A stretch of 64,000 nt of DNA from JBFIHF01 sp964411125 (GTDB taxonomy: Bacteria; Myxococcota_A; Bradymonadia; Bradymonadales; Bradymonadaceae): contig CAYPJU010000006.1 in assembly GCA_964411125.1 (NCBI GenBank), positions 1 through 64,000 on the forward strand, given 5' to 3'. The position numbers and the translations under genes are program-made. The notes beneath the pieces were generated by a model that was not told where the DNA came from, ran no database searches, and worked only from the letters and a program-made list of their open reading frames with translations. The first letter of the stretch is position 1, and each line of letters opens with the position of its first letter. Below are positions 52,926 through 61,460 of this stretch, piece after piece.

Positions 52926-54787
52926 GACGCAGCCTCCCCGACATCGACCGGGCCACGATCGCCCTGCTGGCGTGCGATCTGGGCGTAGTACCCGTCGCGA
53001 GCGAGGAGCTCGGCGTGAGTTCCCGTCTCCACCACACGGCCCTCGTCGAGCACGACGATCCGGTCACATTCGCTCACGGCGCGGACCCGATGCGAGACGA
53101 TGATTCCCGTGCGGCCGTCGAAGACGTCTCGCAGGTTGTGCAGGATCGCATCCTCGGTCTCGGCGTCGACCGCGCTGAGACAGTCGTCCAGGATGAGCAC
53201 CCGGGGGTCTGCAGCGATCGCTCGCGCGATCGCCAGACGCTGACGCTGTCCTCCTGAGAGGTTGACACCGCGCTCGCCGAGGAGCGTTTGGTAGCCCCCG
53301 GGGAACTCGCCGATCTCTTCGTGAAGCTTCGCGAGGCGAGCGAACCTCTCCACGTCTTCCCGAGTCGCGTCGGGGCCGGCCGCCAGCAGAACGTTCCGTT
53401 CGACCGTGGTGCTGAAGAGAAACGTCTCTTGCGGGGCGAGCACCACCTGGCCCCGAAGGGAGGCCAGGGAGAGGTCCCTGACGTCGTTGCCATCCACGAA
53501 GATCGTCCCGTGGGGAGGTTCGTAGAGGCGAACGATGAGCGAGACGAGCGTCGACTTGCCGCACCCCACCGGGCCGAAGACGCCGAGCGTCTCCCCTGCT
53601 GCGACGGAGAAGCTGACGTCGTGAAGCGCCTCGACGGGGCCTTCGACCTCCTCCACTGATGCGTCGCCGACATCGTCGACGATGCGCGGTCCAGTGTAGG
53701 CGAAAGAGAGCCCCCGAATCGTAATCGCGCCGTCGAGGTTCGCGTCGATAGCATCGCCGGAGTCCACCACCGAGACCGGCGTTTCGGCCAGCCGATCGAT
53801 GCGATGCAACGACGCGCGGCCCCGTTGGAACAGGGAGATCGACCACCCGAAGCCGATCATCGGCCCGGAGAGATAACGGATCAGAAAGATCGTCGCGACG
53901 AAGGTCGCGATCGAGACCTCGCCTCTCGCAACCCAGATCCCGCCGAGGACGAGCACCAGCACGGTCGAAACGCCGAGCATCAGATCGAGCGTGGGGTCGA
54001 AGACCGCCCGGACCCGCGCGAGATACAGGTTCCTGGTGTAATGGCGCAGCGAGAAGGAGACGAAACGGTCGCGATCGAAGTCCTCTCGGGCATACCCCTG
54101 CAGGATCCGAACGCCCGCGTAGCTCTCGCGGACCCGCTCCGTCATCTCCGCGAGGTCTTCCTGAACGGACTCGAAGCCCTTGAACTCGAGGTGCGATAGT
54201 CGGTTGGTCACCGCATAGATGATCGGCAACGGAATCAGCGCGACGAGCGCGAGCTTCCACGACAGAACGAAGAGAACCAGCAGCACCAACGTGACGAGGA
54301 TGATGGTGTCGGCCGCGATGAGAATGCCTGGCCCCACCATCATGCGCACCGCGTTCACGTCGGCGGTGGCGATCGACATGAGGTCTCCCGACTTCGAGCG
54401 ATCGAAGAATTCGGAGGACTGCGCGACCAGTCTGTCCGTGATGCGTCGCCGAACCCGTTGACCGATTCGATGCGATGGAACGGCCGAATACATCAGCATC
54501 GGGTAGCGGGCGATATTCGCGACGACATGCAGCACGAGGTAGACGACCACCGCCCCGACCAGCGTGAACGCAGCTGCATCGAGCCCCAGCATCTCCAGGG
54601 CTCGTGGGGTCGCAGGGATCTTCTTCGTGAGCTCCGACTCCGTGAGCTCCACGGCCATGGCCAGGAACAGCGGCGCCAGTACGTCTGCGCAGTTCACCAC
54701 GAGAAGCGCCAGAATCCCGAGAGGATAGGTCGTCTTCTCGGGGGCTAGCAGCTCGCCGATCCGTCGGATGTCGTGGCGTAATGGCAT
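52922..54787 (-). CDS. ABC exporter half-transporter, degenerate-site subunit
   Basis: A 621-residue half-transporter: six membrane helices and a nucleotide-binding domain with Walker A GPVGCGKST, signature LSGGQRQ, and Walker B VLILDDCLSA, where the usual catalytic Glu is Asp. This is the expected asymmetric partner of the 51003-52925 protein. ATG 54787 (MPLRHDIRRIGEL) is chosen; the frame runs to 54832, but that extension is made of the terminator of the upstream gene. There is no ribosome site before the ATG, so translation is either leaderless or begins further in. Export substrate unknown. Confidence 0.9.
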   Translation of the reverse strand: MPLRHDIRRIGELLAPEKTTYPLGILALLVVNCADVLAPLFLAMAVELTESELTKKIPATPRALEMLGLDAAAFTLVGAVVVYLVLHVVANIARYPMLMYSAVPSHRIGQRVRRRITDRLVAQSSEFFDRSKSGDLMSIATADVNAVRMMVGPGILIAADTIILVTLVLLVLFVLSWKLALVALIPLPIIYAVTNRLSHLEFKGFESVQEDLAEMTERVRESYAGVRILQGYAREDFDRDRFVSFSLRHYTRNLYLARVRAVFDPTLDLMLGVSTVLVLVLGGIWVARGEVSIATFVATIFLIRYLSGPMIGFGWSISLFQRGRASLHRIDRLAETPVSVVDSGDAIDANLDGAITIRGLSFAYTGPRIVDDVGDASVEEVEGPVEALHDVSFSVAAGETLGVFGPVGCGKSTLVSLIVRLYEPPHGTIFVDGNDVRDLSLASLRGQVVLAPQETFLFSTTVERNVLLAAGPDATREDVERFARLAKLHEEIGEFPGGYQTLLGERGVNLSGGQRQRLAIARAIAADPRVLILDDCLSAVDAETEDAILHNLRDVFDGRTGIIVSHRVRAVSECDRIVVLDEGRVVETGTHAELLARDGYYAQIARQQGDRGPVDVGEAAS

Positions 54788-54791
54788 GGAG

Positions 54792-54827
54792 AAAAAAAAG
54801 TCGGGAGCAGCGAAACCTGCTCCCGAC
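54792..54827 (-). terminator. Intrinsic terminator after the transglutaminase-like gene
   Basis: On the minus strand an 11-bp stem, GTCGGGAGCAG/CTGCTCCCGAC, is followed by eight T residues (plus-strand A-tract 54792-54799). It sits between the lipoprotein stop (54867) and the ABC gene start (54787), only a few bases before the latter. Confidence 0.9.
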
Positions 54828-54866
54828 GTCATCTATTCCAGCTCGTGGCTTATTGCCACCCGGGGG

Positions 54867-56813
54867 TCAGTTGGTCTCGACGACCAGGCCCCACTTCACG
54901 ATGTTGCCAACGTCCCAGCCAGCCGAGTCGTAGACCCGAAGCTCCCAATCGCCTTCGAGCGGGGCTCCGAGGAACCCGTCGACCTCGAGACCGGAGAGGC
55001 TGACGTCGTCGTTCCACGGCGAGCTCTCGTTGCGGCCGTCGTAGACCGTGACCGCGATGCCTCCGTGCTTGAGCTCCACGAGGAGATCGCCGCGGTAGGT
55101 GTGCTCGATCTCGAGGTCGAGCTTCACCGTCGAGACCACTCCCCTGTCGGTGACCGAGAGGACGTCCGCGGCACCGGCGGGATCGTTGTCCGGGATGGAG
55201 ACGACCACGTCGCGGGCGAACGACTTCGGTCCGGTCGTGTCGTCGCCGTCATCGTCGTCGTCGTCGTCCGGAGTGAGGGTCTCCTGAATCATTTCGCGGA
55301 TGACGTCGATGTCGAGGTGCGGGTTACCGCCACGTGCCCGAACCGGCAGCCACACGAAGTCGGGGTGGTTCTCGATCGAGGAACCGAGCCACTCTCCGCC
55401 GATGATCTTACCGTCGTCGTCGAGCTCGAGGATGTAGTGGTAGTTGTCGTGGCGGACGTAGCGGTCGTTTCGTGCCGTCATCGGCTCGGTCGAAGGATGC
55501 GATTCGGTGACCCAGTCCGTGGTCATGCGAACTTCCACGAAGCGCGTAGCATCCGAGTAGGCGTAACCCTGCGAGGCGTCGCGCGGCACCATGTCGTTGG
55601 TCTCGAGATAGCGCTGGAGAGAACGGAACGCTGACGCACCGACCTGCGGGACCTCGTCGAGCTGCTCGAGCGAGAGGATGGGCCGGGCCGCGACGATCTC
55701 ACGGACCGCGTCGCTCATGAGCGCGGCGTCGTCGTCGAGCTCGGTCTCGGTCGCGGTGTTCACGAAGTCGAGGATCGCCTGCGCGAGCGCCGACTCTTCC
55801 TCGATCGAATGCACGAAGACACCGGTGTTGCCGGAGACGACGGTCTCGACGTCCAGCAGCTCGTGCGCCTCTTCGAGCGTGATCTCACGCTGCTCGGTGA
55901 TGCGGTAGCCGGAGAACGGCTGGTTCCAAACTTCGTAGTTCGTCGTGCGCTCGATGACGAACGGTCGCTTGTCCTTGCCGATCAGGTTCGTGACGATGAC
56001 GTGCCAGGAGCCTGCGTTGAGGTCGCGGCACTCCGAGCGGGTGAGGCGCCCGTCTTCGTCACGCTCGAGCTCGCGCTCGTTGCACCGTCCGCCGACCATG
56101 TAGGCGTCGCTGCGGTCGTACTGCTGAATCAAGAGCGCCTTGAGGTCCGAGACGTCGAACCGCACACCGTTTCGCTCGACGGCCGCCTGCGGTTCGGGCT
56201 CCAGGATTGCGGCGGGTGCCCAGGCGTGACAGATGCCCCACCAGGTCTCGACGCCGTCGTAGTCCTTGTCGTCGCCGTAGCCGCACTCGTCGGCGTCTTC
56301 CACCCCGTCGTTGTCGTCGTCGATTCCGTTGTGCGCCGTCCAGTTCCCTTTGTTCCGGTCGGTCCAGCGTGCTGCCGGCCCCAGCGCCTCGTAGTAGGCG
56401 TCGTCCCACTCGCACGACCAGTTGTCGTAGGGACGCAGGTCCATGAACCCGTCGTCGGGCGTCCAGTTGTTGAACGCTTTGTCGTATTTCTCTGCCGGCG
56501 AGAGGACGTCGTTGCCCTGCCATCGCGCGTTGATCCCGTCTTCGTAGTAGGGCCAGTAGCTCGCCGCCCAGTTGACGCGGTCGACCGCTCCCTCGGACGG
56601 AAGGTTGTCGAGAACGTAGTCGAAGCTGGTGCGAAGCCGCGACGGGCTGTTTCGCCAGTCCCATCGGTCTGCCTTGCCGTCGACCGTCTTCACGACCCCG
56701 TTGTCGGTCGCAGGAGCGTCGGGCGTCGGCTCGGGCGCCGGTGCTTCCACGCAGGCCGCGCCGGCAAGCACCAGTGCGGCGATCGATCCCATCATCCAGA
56801 GTTGGTTTCGCAT
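54867..56813 (-). CDS. Transglutaminase-elicitor lipoprotein with P domain
   Basis: A 648-residue predicted lipoprotein. The signal peptide ends in AGAAC (Cys21). The middle part matches the transglutaminase elicitor (GP42/M81D) family, first known from oomycete cell-wall transglutaminases: SYWPYYEDGIN, EKYDKAFN and WWGICHAWAPAAILEPEP, with catalytic Cys195 and a candidate His271. An EF-hand-like calcium loop (NGIDDDNDGVEDADE) lies at about 162-176. The C-terminal region (about 535-648) resembles a proprotein-convertase P domain. Transglutaminases crosslink proteins; an extracellular role is likely but unproven. ATG 56813 is preferred because AGGAG precedes it. Confidence 0.85.
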   Translation of the reverse strand: MRNQLWMMGSIAALVLAGAACVEAPAPEPTPDAPATDNGVVKTVDGKADRWDWRNSPSRLRTSFDYVLDNLPSEGAVDRVNWAASYWPYYEDGINARWQGNDVLSPAEKYDKAFNNWTPDDGFMDLRPYDNWSCEWDDAYYEALGPAARWTDRNKGNWTAHNGIDDDNDGVEDADECGYGDDKDYDGVETWWGICHAWAPAAILEPEPQAAVERNGVRFDVSDLKALLIQQYDRSDAYMVGGRCNERELERDEDGRLTRSECRDLNAGSWHVIVTNLIGKDKRPFVIERTTNYEVWNQPFSGYRITEQREITLEEAHELLDVETVVSGNTGVFVHSIEEESALAQAILDFVNTATETELDDDAALMSDAVREIVAARPILSLEQLDEVPQVGASAFRSLQRYLETNDMVPRDASQGYAYSDATRFVEVRMTTDWVTESHPSTEPMTARNDRYVRHDNYHYILELDDDGKIIGGEWLGSSIENHPDFVWLPVRARGGNPHLDIDVIREMIQETLTPDDDDDDDGDDTTGPKSFARDVVVSIPDNDPAGAADVLSVTDRGVVSTVKLDLEIEHTYRGDLLVELKHGGIAVTVYDGRNESSPWNDDVSLSGLEVDGFLGAPLEGDWELRVYDSAGWDVGNIVKWGLVVETN

Positions 56814-57069
56814 GAGGTTGCTCCTGTACATTCGATTGACGGTCGCCCCGTATGCAGGGGCTGTTCCACACCGTGTATTCCAGTCATTACGCCGAGTTAG
56901 GCGATCGATTCACTCCAAGTGGCCACCATACCTTCCAGTGTGGCGGCCAGTGCGCAACCGAAGTTGCCACTCGACAAGTCAGCATCTGGGCCCCTCTAGA
57001 CCAGATCCGGAACTCGCTTTCAACTGAAACAACCTGAAACACGTCCAAATCTCGCCCGGATTCGACGAA

Positions 57070-57087
57070 CATGACGCGCAAGTCATG
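57070..57087. promoter_or_regulatory. Candidate operator, inverted repeat CATGAC-N6-GTCATG
   Basis: A perfect 6-6-6 inverted repeat (CATGAC GCGCAA GTCATG) lies at about the -38 to -55 position relative to the extended -10 box at 57110. The spacing suits a dimeric regulator such as a TetR- or FadR-type protein. No regulator gene is adjacent. Confidence 0.45.
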
Positions 57088-57109
57088 CCGCCAAAGTCGC
57101 TGGAAACAC

Positions 57110-57118
57110 TGCTAAAAT
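57110..57118 (+). promoter_or_regulatory. Extended -10 element of fadD (candidate)
   Basis: TGC-TAAAAT matches the extended -10 consensus TGn-TATAAT. No good -35 hexamer is seen at the usual distance, which is allowed for extended -10 promoters. Predicted start about 57125. Confidence 0.4.
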
Positions 57119-57227
57119 GCCCCCGTGCGAGGGAGCGGACGCGGACGTTGGGCCTTGCGAACGGGAGGGCGCCGGTCTAGGCTGCGAGCCTCAGATTTCC
57201 ACGCACCGTCTGCACGCGAGGCCTCAC

Positions 57228-59024
57228 ATGGGTAAGGACTATCAGACTCTCAACGATCTCTACCGCGACGCAGTGAAGTCGCATCCGTCGAACCGACTTT
57301 TCGGCACCAAGCGCAACGGTACCTACGAGTGGATCACCTACAAGGAGTTCGAGGACCTCACCGACGCCTTCCGAGGCGGCCTTGCTGCGATGGGCATCGA
57401 GAAGGGAGACACCGTCGCGATCATCGCGAACAATCGCACCGAGTGGGCCGTCGCTGCCTACGCCACCTACGGCCTCGGAGCGCAGTTCTGCCCCATGTAC
57501 GAAGCGCAGCTCGCCAAGGACTGGAAGTACATCATCGAGGACTCCGGCACGAAGCTCTTGATCGCGGCCAACCAGGAAATCTACCAAAAGACGACCGAGT
57601 TCATCGATCAGGTCGAGACCCTCGAGCGGGTCGTCTTCTTCGACGGTCCGCAAGACCACGAAGATTCCTACACGATGGTTCTCGAGAAGGGACGGCAGAA
57701 CCCGACCGACGTCTTGGACGTCGACGGCGACGACGTCTGCGGGTTCATCTACACGTCGGGGACGACGGGCAATCCGAAGGGCGTGCTTCTGACGCACTAC
57801 AACATCGCCTCCAACGTCAATGCCATCCACGGGATGCTCGATATCGGATCGAGCGACATCAGCCTCTCGTTCCTCCCGTGGGCCCACTCGTTCGGCCAGA
57901 CGGTCGAGCTCCACGGGCTCTTCTCCATGGGCGCAGCACTCGGACTCGCCGAGAGCGTCCAGACGATCGTCGCCAATCTCGCCGAGGTCCGCCCCACCCT
58001 GCTCTTCAGCGTCCCGCGAATCTTCAACCGGATCTACGACGGCGTGCACAAGAAGATGGAGGCCGAAGGGGGTGTCAAGAAGGCCCTCTTCGACGCCGCA
58101 CTCGAGAACTCCGAGAAGCTTCGCGCCGAGCAAGAGCGCGGGTCGGTAAGCTTCATGACCAACATCAAGGACAAGATGTTCGACAAGGTCGTCTTCTCCA
58201 AGATTCGGGAGCGTTTCGGTGGTCGCCTTCGCTACGCTTTCTCCGGCGGCGCTGCCCTCTCTCCCGAAGTCGCCCGCTTCATCGACAACCTGCACATCAC
58301 CGTCTACGAGGGCTACGGGCTCACCGAGACCTCCCCGATCGCGACCTGCAATCGACCCGGAGCGCGTCGGATCGGGAGCGTCGGAAAGCCGATCCCGGGC
58401 GTCGAGATTCTGCTCTCGCCGGTGGAGGGATACCCCGACCCCAACGTCGGCGAGATCTGCGTCAAGGGGCCCAACATCATGAAGGGCTACCACAACCTTC
58501 CCGACAAGACGGCCGAAGTCATCGACGACGACGGCAAGTTTCACACGGGAGACCTCGGCAAGCGTGACGAAGACGGGTTCATCTACATCATCGGGCGCGT
58601 CAAAGAGCAGTACAAGCTCGAGAACGGTAAGTACGTCGTCCCTGCTCCGCTCGAGGAGCAGCTCAAACTCTCCCCCTTCATCAATCAGATCATGATCGAG
58701 GGGACGAACAAGCCCTTCAACGCCGCCATCATCGTCGTCGACGTCGACACGACCAAGGCGTGGGCGGACGAGCGAGGGCTCTCCGTCGACGCCGCCATCG
58801 CGACCCCGGAGTTCACCGAGCAGATCAAAGCGGAGATCGACAAGTGGGGATCGAACTTCAAAGGCTACGAGAAGCCGAAGCGCTTCAAGCTCGTGACCGA
58901 AGAGTTCTCCACCGAGAACGAGATGCTCACCCCTTCGCTCAAAGTGAAGCGCCGCGTCGTGATGGAGCGATACGGCGACGACCTCGAAGCGCTCTACGGA
59001 GACTCCGACAGCCGCGCTGCGTGA
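57228..59024 (+). CDS. fadD: Long-chain fatty acyl-CoA synthetase
   Basis: A 598-residue AMP-forming ligase that activates fatty acids to acyl-CoA. The AMP-binding P-loop reads YTSGTTGNPKGVLLTH; YGLTETSP, the HTGDLG region and the C-terminal LKVKR motif with catalytic Lys are all present. The length and the N-terminus match eukaryotic/bacterial FAA-type long-chain enzymes rather than short-chain ones. The ATG at 57228 has GAGG seven bases upstream. It is alone, convergent with the VWA lipoprotein gene. Chain-length specificity is not readable from sequence. Confidence 0.92.
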   Translation: MGKDYQTLNDLYRDAVKSHPSNRLFGTKRNGTYEWITYKEFEDLTDAFRGGLAAMGIEKGDTVAIIANNRTEWAVAAYATYGLGAQFCPMYEAQLAKDWKYIIEDSGTKLLIAANQEIYQKTTEFIDQVETLERVVFFDGPQDHEDSYTMVLEKGRQNPTDVLDVDGDDVCGFIYTSGTTGNPKGVLLTHYNIASNVNAIHGMLDIGSSDISLSFLPWAHSFGQTVELHGLFSMGAALGLAESVQTIVANLAEVRPTLLFSVPRIFNRIYDGVHKKMEAEGGVKKALFDAALENSEKLRAEQERGSVSFMTNIKDKMFDKVVFSKIRERFGGRLRYAFSGGAALSPEVARFIDNLHITVYEGYGLTETSPIATCNRPGARRIGSVGKPIPGVEILLSPVEGYPDPNVGEICVKGPNIMKGYHNLPDKTAEVIDDDGKFHTGDLGKRDEDGFIYIIGRVKEQYKLENGKYVVPAPLEEQLKLSPFINQIMIEGTNKPFNAAIIVVDVDTTKAWADERGLSVDAAIATPEFTEQIKAEIDKWGSNFKGYEKPKRFKLVTEEFSTENEMLTPSLKVKRRVVMERYGDDLEALYGDSDSRAA

Positions 59025-59030
59025 CGCTGC

Positions 59031-60557
59031 TCAGAACTCTGCGGCGAGCCAGGTGCCCAGCGCCGTGATCGCCGGAGCGAAGTCTCCCGTACACATCCAC
59101 CCGGTCATTCGACCGTCTTCCTGAGGGGCGGGGAAGAAGTTCCCGGGCGGGAACTGCAACAGGAACCGCTCGTAACGATCGCCCGAATAAGCGACACCCA
59201 GGGAGCTCGAGCAGGTCGGCTGGACCCCCGAATACCCGGCGTCCATGCAGGCGTCTTCCGTTGGCGCCTCACCCGTCCAACGGCTCGCATTGCCGTGGAT
59301 CGAGCCCACGAACACCTCGGAATCGGACACCTCGCGCCCCTTTGCCTCCATGAGGTTTTGCATCAGCTCGACCTTCAGGTCGTGGACCGGGACGAGCGGC
59401 GAGTCGGCGTCTCCCGCGGCGTTCGCGAACTCGCAAATGTCTCCGCCACATGCGCTCAGGGACGGATCGAGAGACCCGTCGTGCGAACAGTCGTTCTCGT
59501 CTGTGACGAACATCACGGCAAACCGCGCGTCGTCGCGCAGAAAGCCCGCGTTCATCTCACCGATCGTCGCCGGAGAGATCGCCCGTACCGCCGCCGCAAG
59601 ACCCGCCTCCACGCCGTAGCCACGCGTTCCCACCAGACTCATGCACGCGAAATCTCGCTCCATCGACTCTACGTCGACGCGACCGTCGACCTCGTACCTT
59701 CGCGTCGAAAGCACCCGCGGAATCTCTCGATAGAGCGATGGATCGGGGAAGAGGTGTCCGGGGAGACACTCGCCCACACCGCAAACACCGGCGATCTCGC
59801 ATCCCACCGGCTCACCGTACAGAGCGCACTCGATATCGCTCGTCGTCACGTCGAGAAACGAAGGATCCGGCGACTCCATACACTCGACGCCCGCCGCGAT
59901 CGCCTCGAGAACGGGCGTGTAGTCTCCCGGGATCGTCTCGCCGTTCTCGTCGAGAGCGAGGTGTGCCGTGCGGTCGAAACCGGGTACCGGTTGCGGCGTG
60001 GCCTGAAACGCACCCGGTTGCGCCACGGGCTCCAGGGGGTAGTCCTCGACCATCTGCGTCGTGGTGACCGCCATCCGCAGATCGACGTTGGCGGACTCGA
60101 GCGTCCGGACGAACTGGGCGAAGTTTTCGCGCAGCACCTTTTGCTCCTGCGCCATCGAACCGCTGTTGTCGATGACCCAGACCAGATCCAACTTCTCGGT
60201 CTCTGGCGGAGCGACCACAGGATCGCCGACGGTCCAGCCACTCCCCACGCCGAACCGGTCCTGCAAGAAGTCGAACTCGATGTCCAACAACGGCGTGAAG
60301 TTCGTACAAGCGCTGAACGAGGCAAAGTCGTGGCGCTCGGTGCGCTTCGACGGGCACGAGAACCCCGTCTCGATCACGATCGGCTGGCGGAAGACGCACG
60401 CCTCGCGAGCGGTCGGAAGGACTACGTCGACGCCGTCGTCCCCGCAGATTCGCTCCTCCTCGAACTTCTGCGGCGTTCCCTCTTCGCTCACCTGCTTCTC
60501 GTTGCCGCAGCCGACGATCAGCGCGCCGACGAGGGCGATCTTTGCAAATGTTCTCAT
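59031..60557 (-). CDS. VWA-domain lipoprotein
   Basis: A 508-residue lipoprotein: signal peptide ending in IVGC (Cys17), a Cys-containing N-terminal segment, and a VWA domain starting near 122 with a complete MIDAS motif (DNSGSM, Asp130). The middle part has many Cys pairs, probably disulphides, and an insert between VWA strands (about 175-290). Such proteins in deltaproteobacteria are secreted or surface binding proteins. Its start overlaps the stop of the upstream HTH gene by four bases, so they form an operon. Confidence 0.85.
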   Translation of the reverse strand: MRTFAKIALVGALIVGCGNEKQVSEEGTPQKFEEERICGDDGVDVVLPTAREACVFRQPIVIETGFSCPSKRTERHDFASFSACTNFTPLLDIEFDFLQDRFGVGSGWTVGDPVVAPPETEKLDLVWVIDNSGSMAQEQKVLRENFAQFVRTLESANVDLRMAVTTTQMVEDYPLEPVAQPGAFQATPQPVPGFDRTAHLALDENGETIPGDYTPVLEAIAAGVECMESPDPSFLDVTTSDIECALYGEPVGCEIAGVCGVGECLPGHLFPDPSLYREIPRVLSTRRYEVDGRVDVESMERDFACMSLVGTRGYGVEAGLAAAVRAISPATIGEMNAGFLRDDARFAVMFVTDENDCSHDGSLDPSLSACGGDICEFANAAGDADSPLVPVHDLKVELMQNLMEAKGREVSDSEVFVGSIHGNASRWTGEAPTEDACMDAGYSGVQPTCSSSLGVAYSGDRYERFLLQFPPGNFFPAPQEDGRMTGWMCTGDFAPAITALGTWLAAEF

Positions 60558-61330
60558 GGTTCGTCCTCCACCTGGTTCTTCAAGAATTCATACGGCGCCC
60601 AGAACATCGACAGAGCCAGCGGAAGCGCCTCGTCGGGGGTCTCTTCGGCCCGCGCATCGAGACGATGCACCAGCTCGAAGAGCTGCTCCTCATAGAACTT
60701 CTGGAGCTCGTGCAGGTCGTCCGGATGGACACGGAAAGTGAGGGTTCGAGCGAACGCAGCGACGTCGGCTCCGAAAAAGCGCGCGTAAACCGCGTCAGTC
60801 ACGTTCCGCAGCACGTTGTTGAGACCGTCGATCCGCGCGAGCCATGAGTCCCAAACTCGCCGGTCGGTCTTGATCGCAAGCTCGTAGAAGACGTGCGGGT
60901 CTTCCCGACGCTTCTGAACCCGCCCCTGGTCGAGCAGCTCCTGGATGGCGTCATTCACCTCTTCGCCGCTCGAGTCGGTCAGGACCTGCTTGATACGGGC
61001 GAGGGTCAGGGGCTCCGCCCAGAGCATGAACTCGATCCTGCGAGGAAGTTCGCCCGCGGCTTCGTCGCGAAAGAAGTTCTCCTTCAACGCCCGCGAAAGT
61101 AGAGCGACCTTGCTGATGCTCACATCCATCAGCTCGGCGACCTCCTTCATCTTGAGACCGTGACGTTTGGTCTCGTGATAGTAGGCCATCTCGGCGAGTT
61201 CTCGGACGACCCCCAGCGGCGTGCCAAAAACGGTACCGAGTCGCGCGGCTGGCCCCAGGAGTGCGTAGAGCACCCGCTCTCGCAGCTCCTCCTCGGAGAT
61301 TTCTTCCTGGCGGTCCGTGGGCTCGGTCAT
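60554..61330 (-). CDS. Two-HTH transcriptional regulator (predicted)
   Basis: A 258-residue cytoplasmic protein. A first HTH is at about 60-85 (MKEVAELMDVSISKVALLSRALKENF), and a second winged-helix-like segment is at about 105-150 (LTLARIKQVLTDSSGEEVNDAIQEL). The C-terminal half is helical, with no known effector domain recognised. It overlaps the VWA lipoprotein gene by four bases and may control its own operon. The family is not identified; the HTH call is by pattern. Confidence 0.6.
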   Translation of the reverse strand: MTEPTDRQEEISEEELRERVLYALLGPAARLGTVFGTPLGVVRELAEMAYYHETKRHGLKMKEVAELMDVSISKVALLSRALKENFFRDEAAGELPRRIEFMLWAEPLTLARIKQVLTDSSGEEVNDAIQELLDQGRVQKRREDPHVFYELAIKTDRRVWDSWLARIDGLNNVLRNVTDAVYARFFGADVAAFARTLTFRVHPDDLHELQKFYEEQLFELVHRLDARAEETPDEALPLALSMFWAPYEFLKNQVEDEP

Positions 61331-61408
61331 GGATTGAGCCTACCGATCTCAGGTCGCGCTCGCCAGGGTTTTTACAAAATTTTACAGAAACCCCACTCCC
61401 GGTCGGGC

Positions 61409-61437
61409 AAAAAAAAAGGCCCACGTCTCCGTGGGCC
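61409..61437 (-). terminator. Intrinsic terminator after the lipoprotein gene downstream of pilQ
   Basis: On the minus strand a GGCCCAC/GTGGGCC stem with a six-base loop is followed by nine T residues (plus-strand A-tract 61409-61417). It lies 24 bases past the stop at 61461 and closes the pilQ transcription unit. Confidence 0.92.
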
Positions 61438-61460
61438 TCAAGGAGCGGGTTGGCCGGGCC

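Larger units (their letters stand above)
56814..57227. other. Noncoding divergent region before fadD
   Basis: A 414-base region between the divergently transcribed transglutaminase-like gene and fadD. It holds an 18-base inverted repeat (57070-57087) and an extended -10 element (57110-57118) for fadD. No convincing small gene or RNA was recognised in the rest; it is less GC-rich than the coding sequence. Confidence 0.6.
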
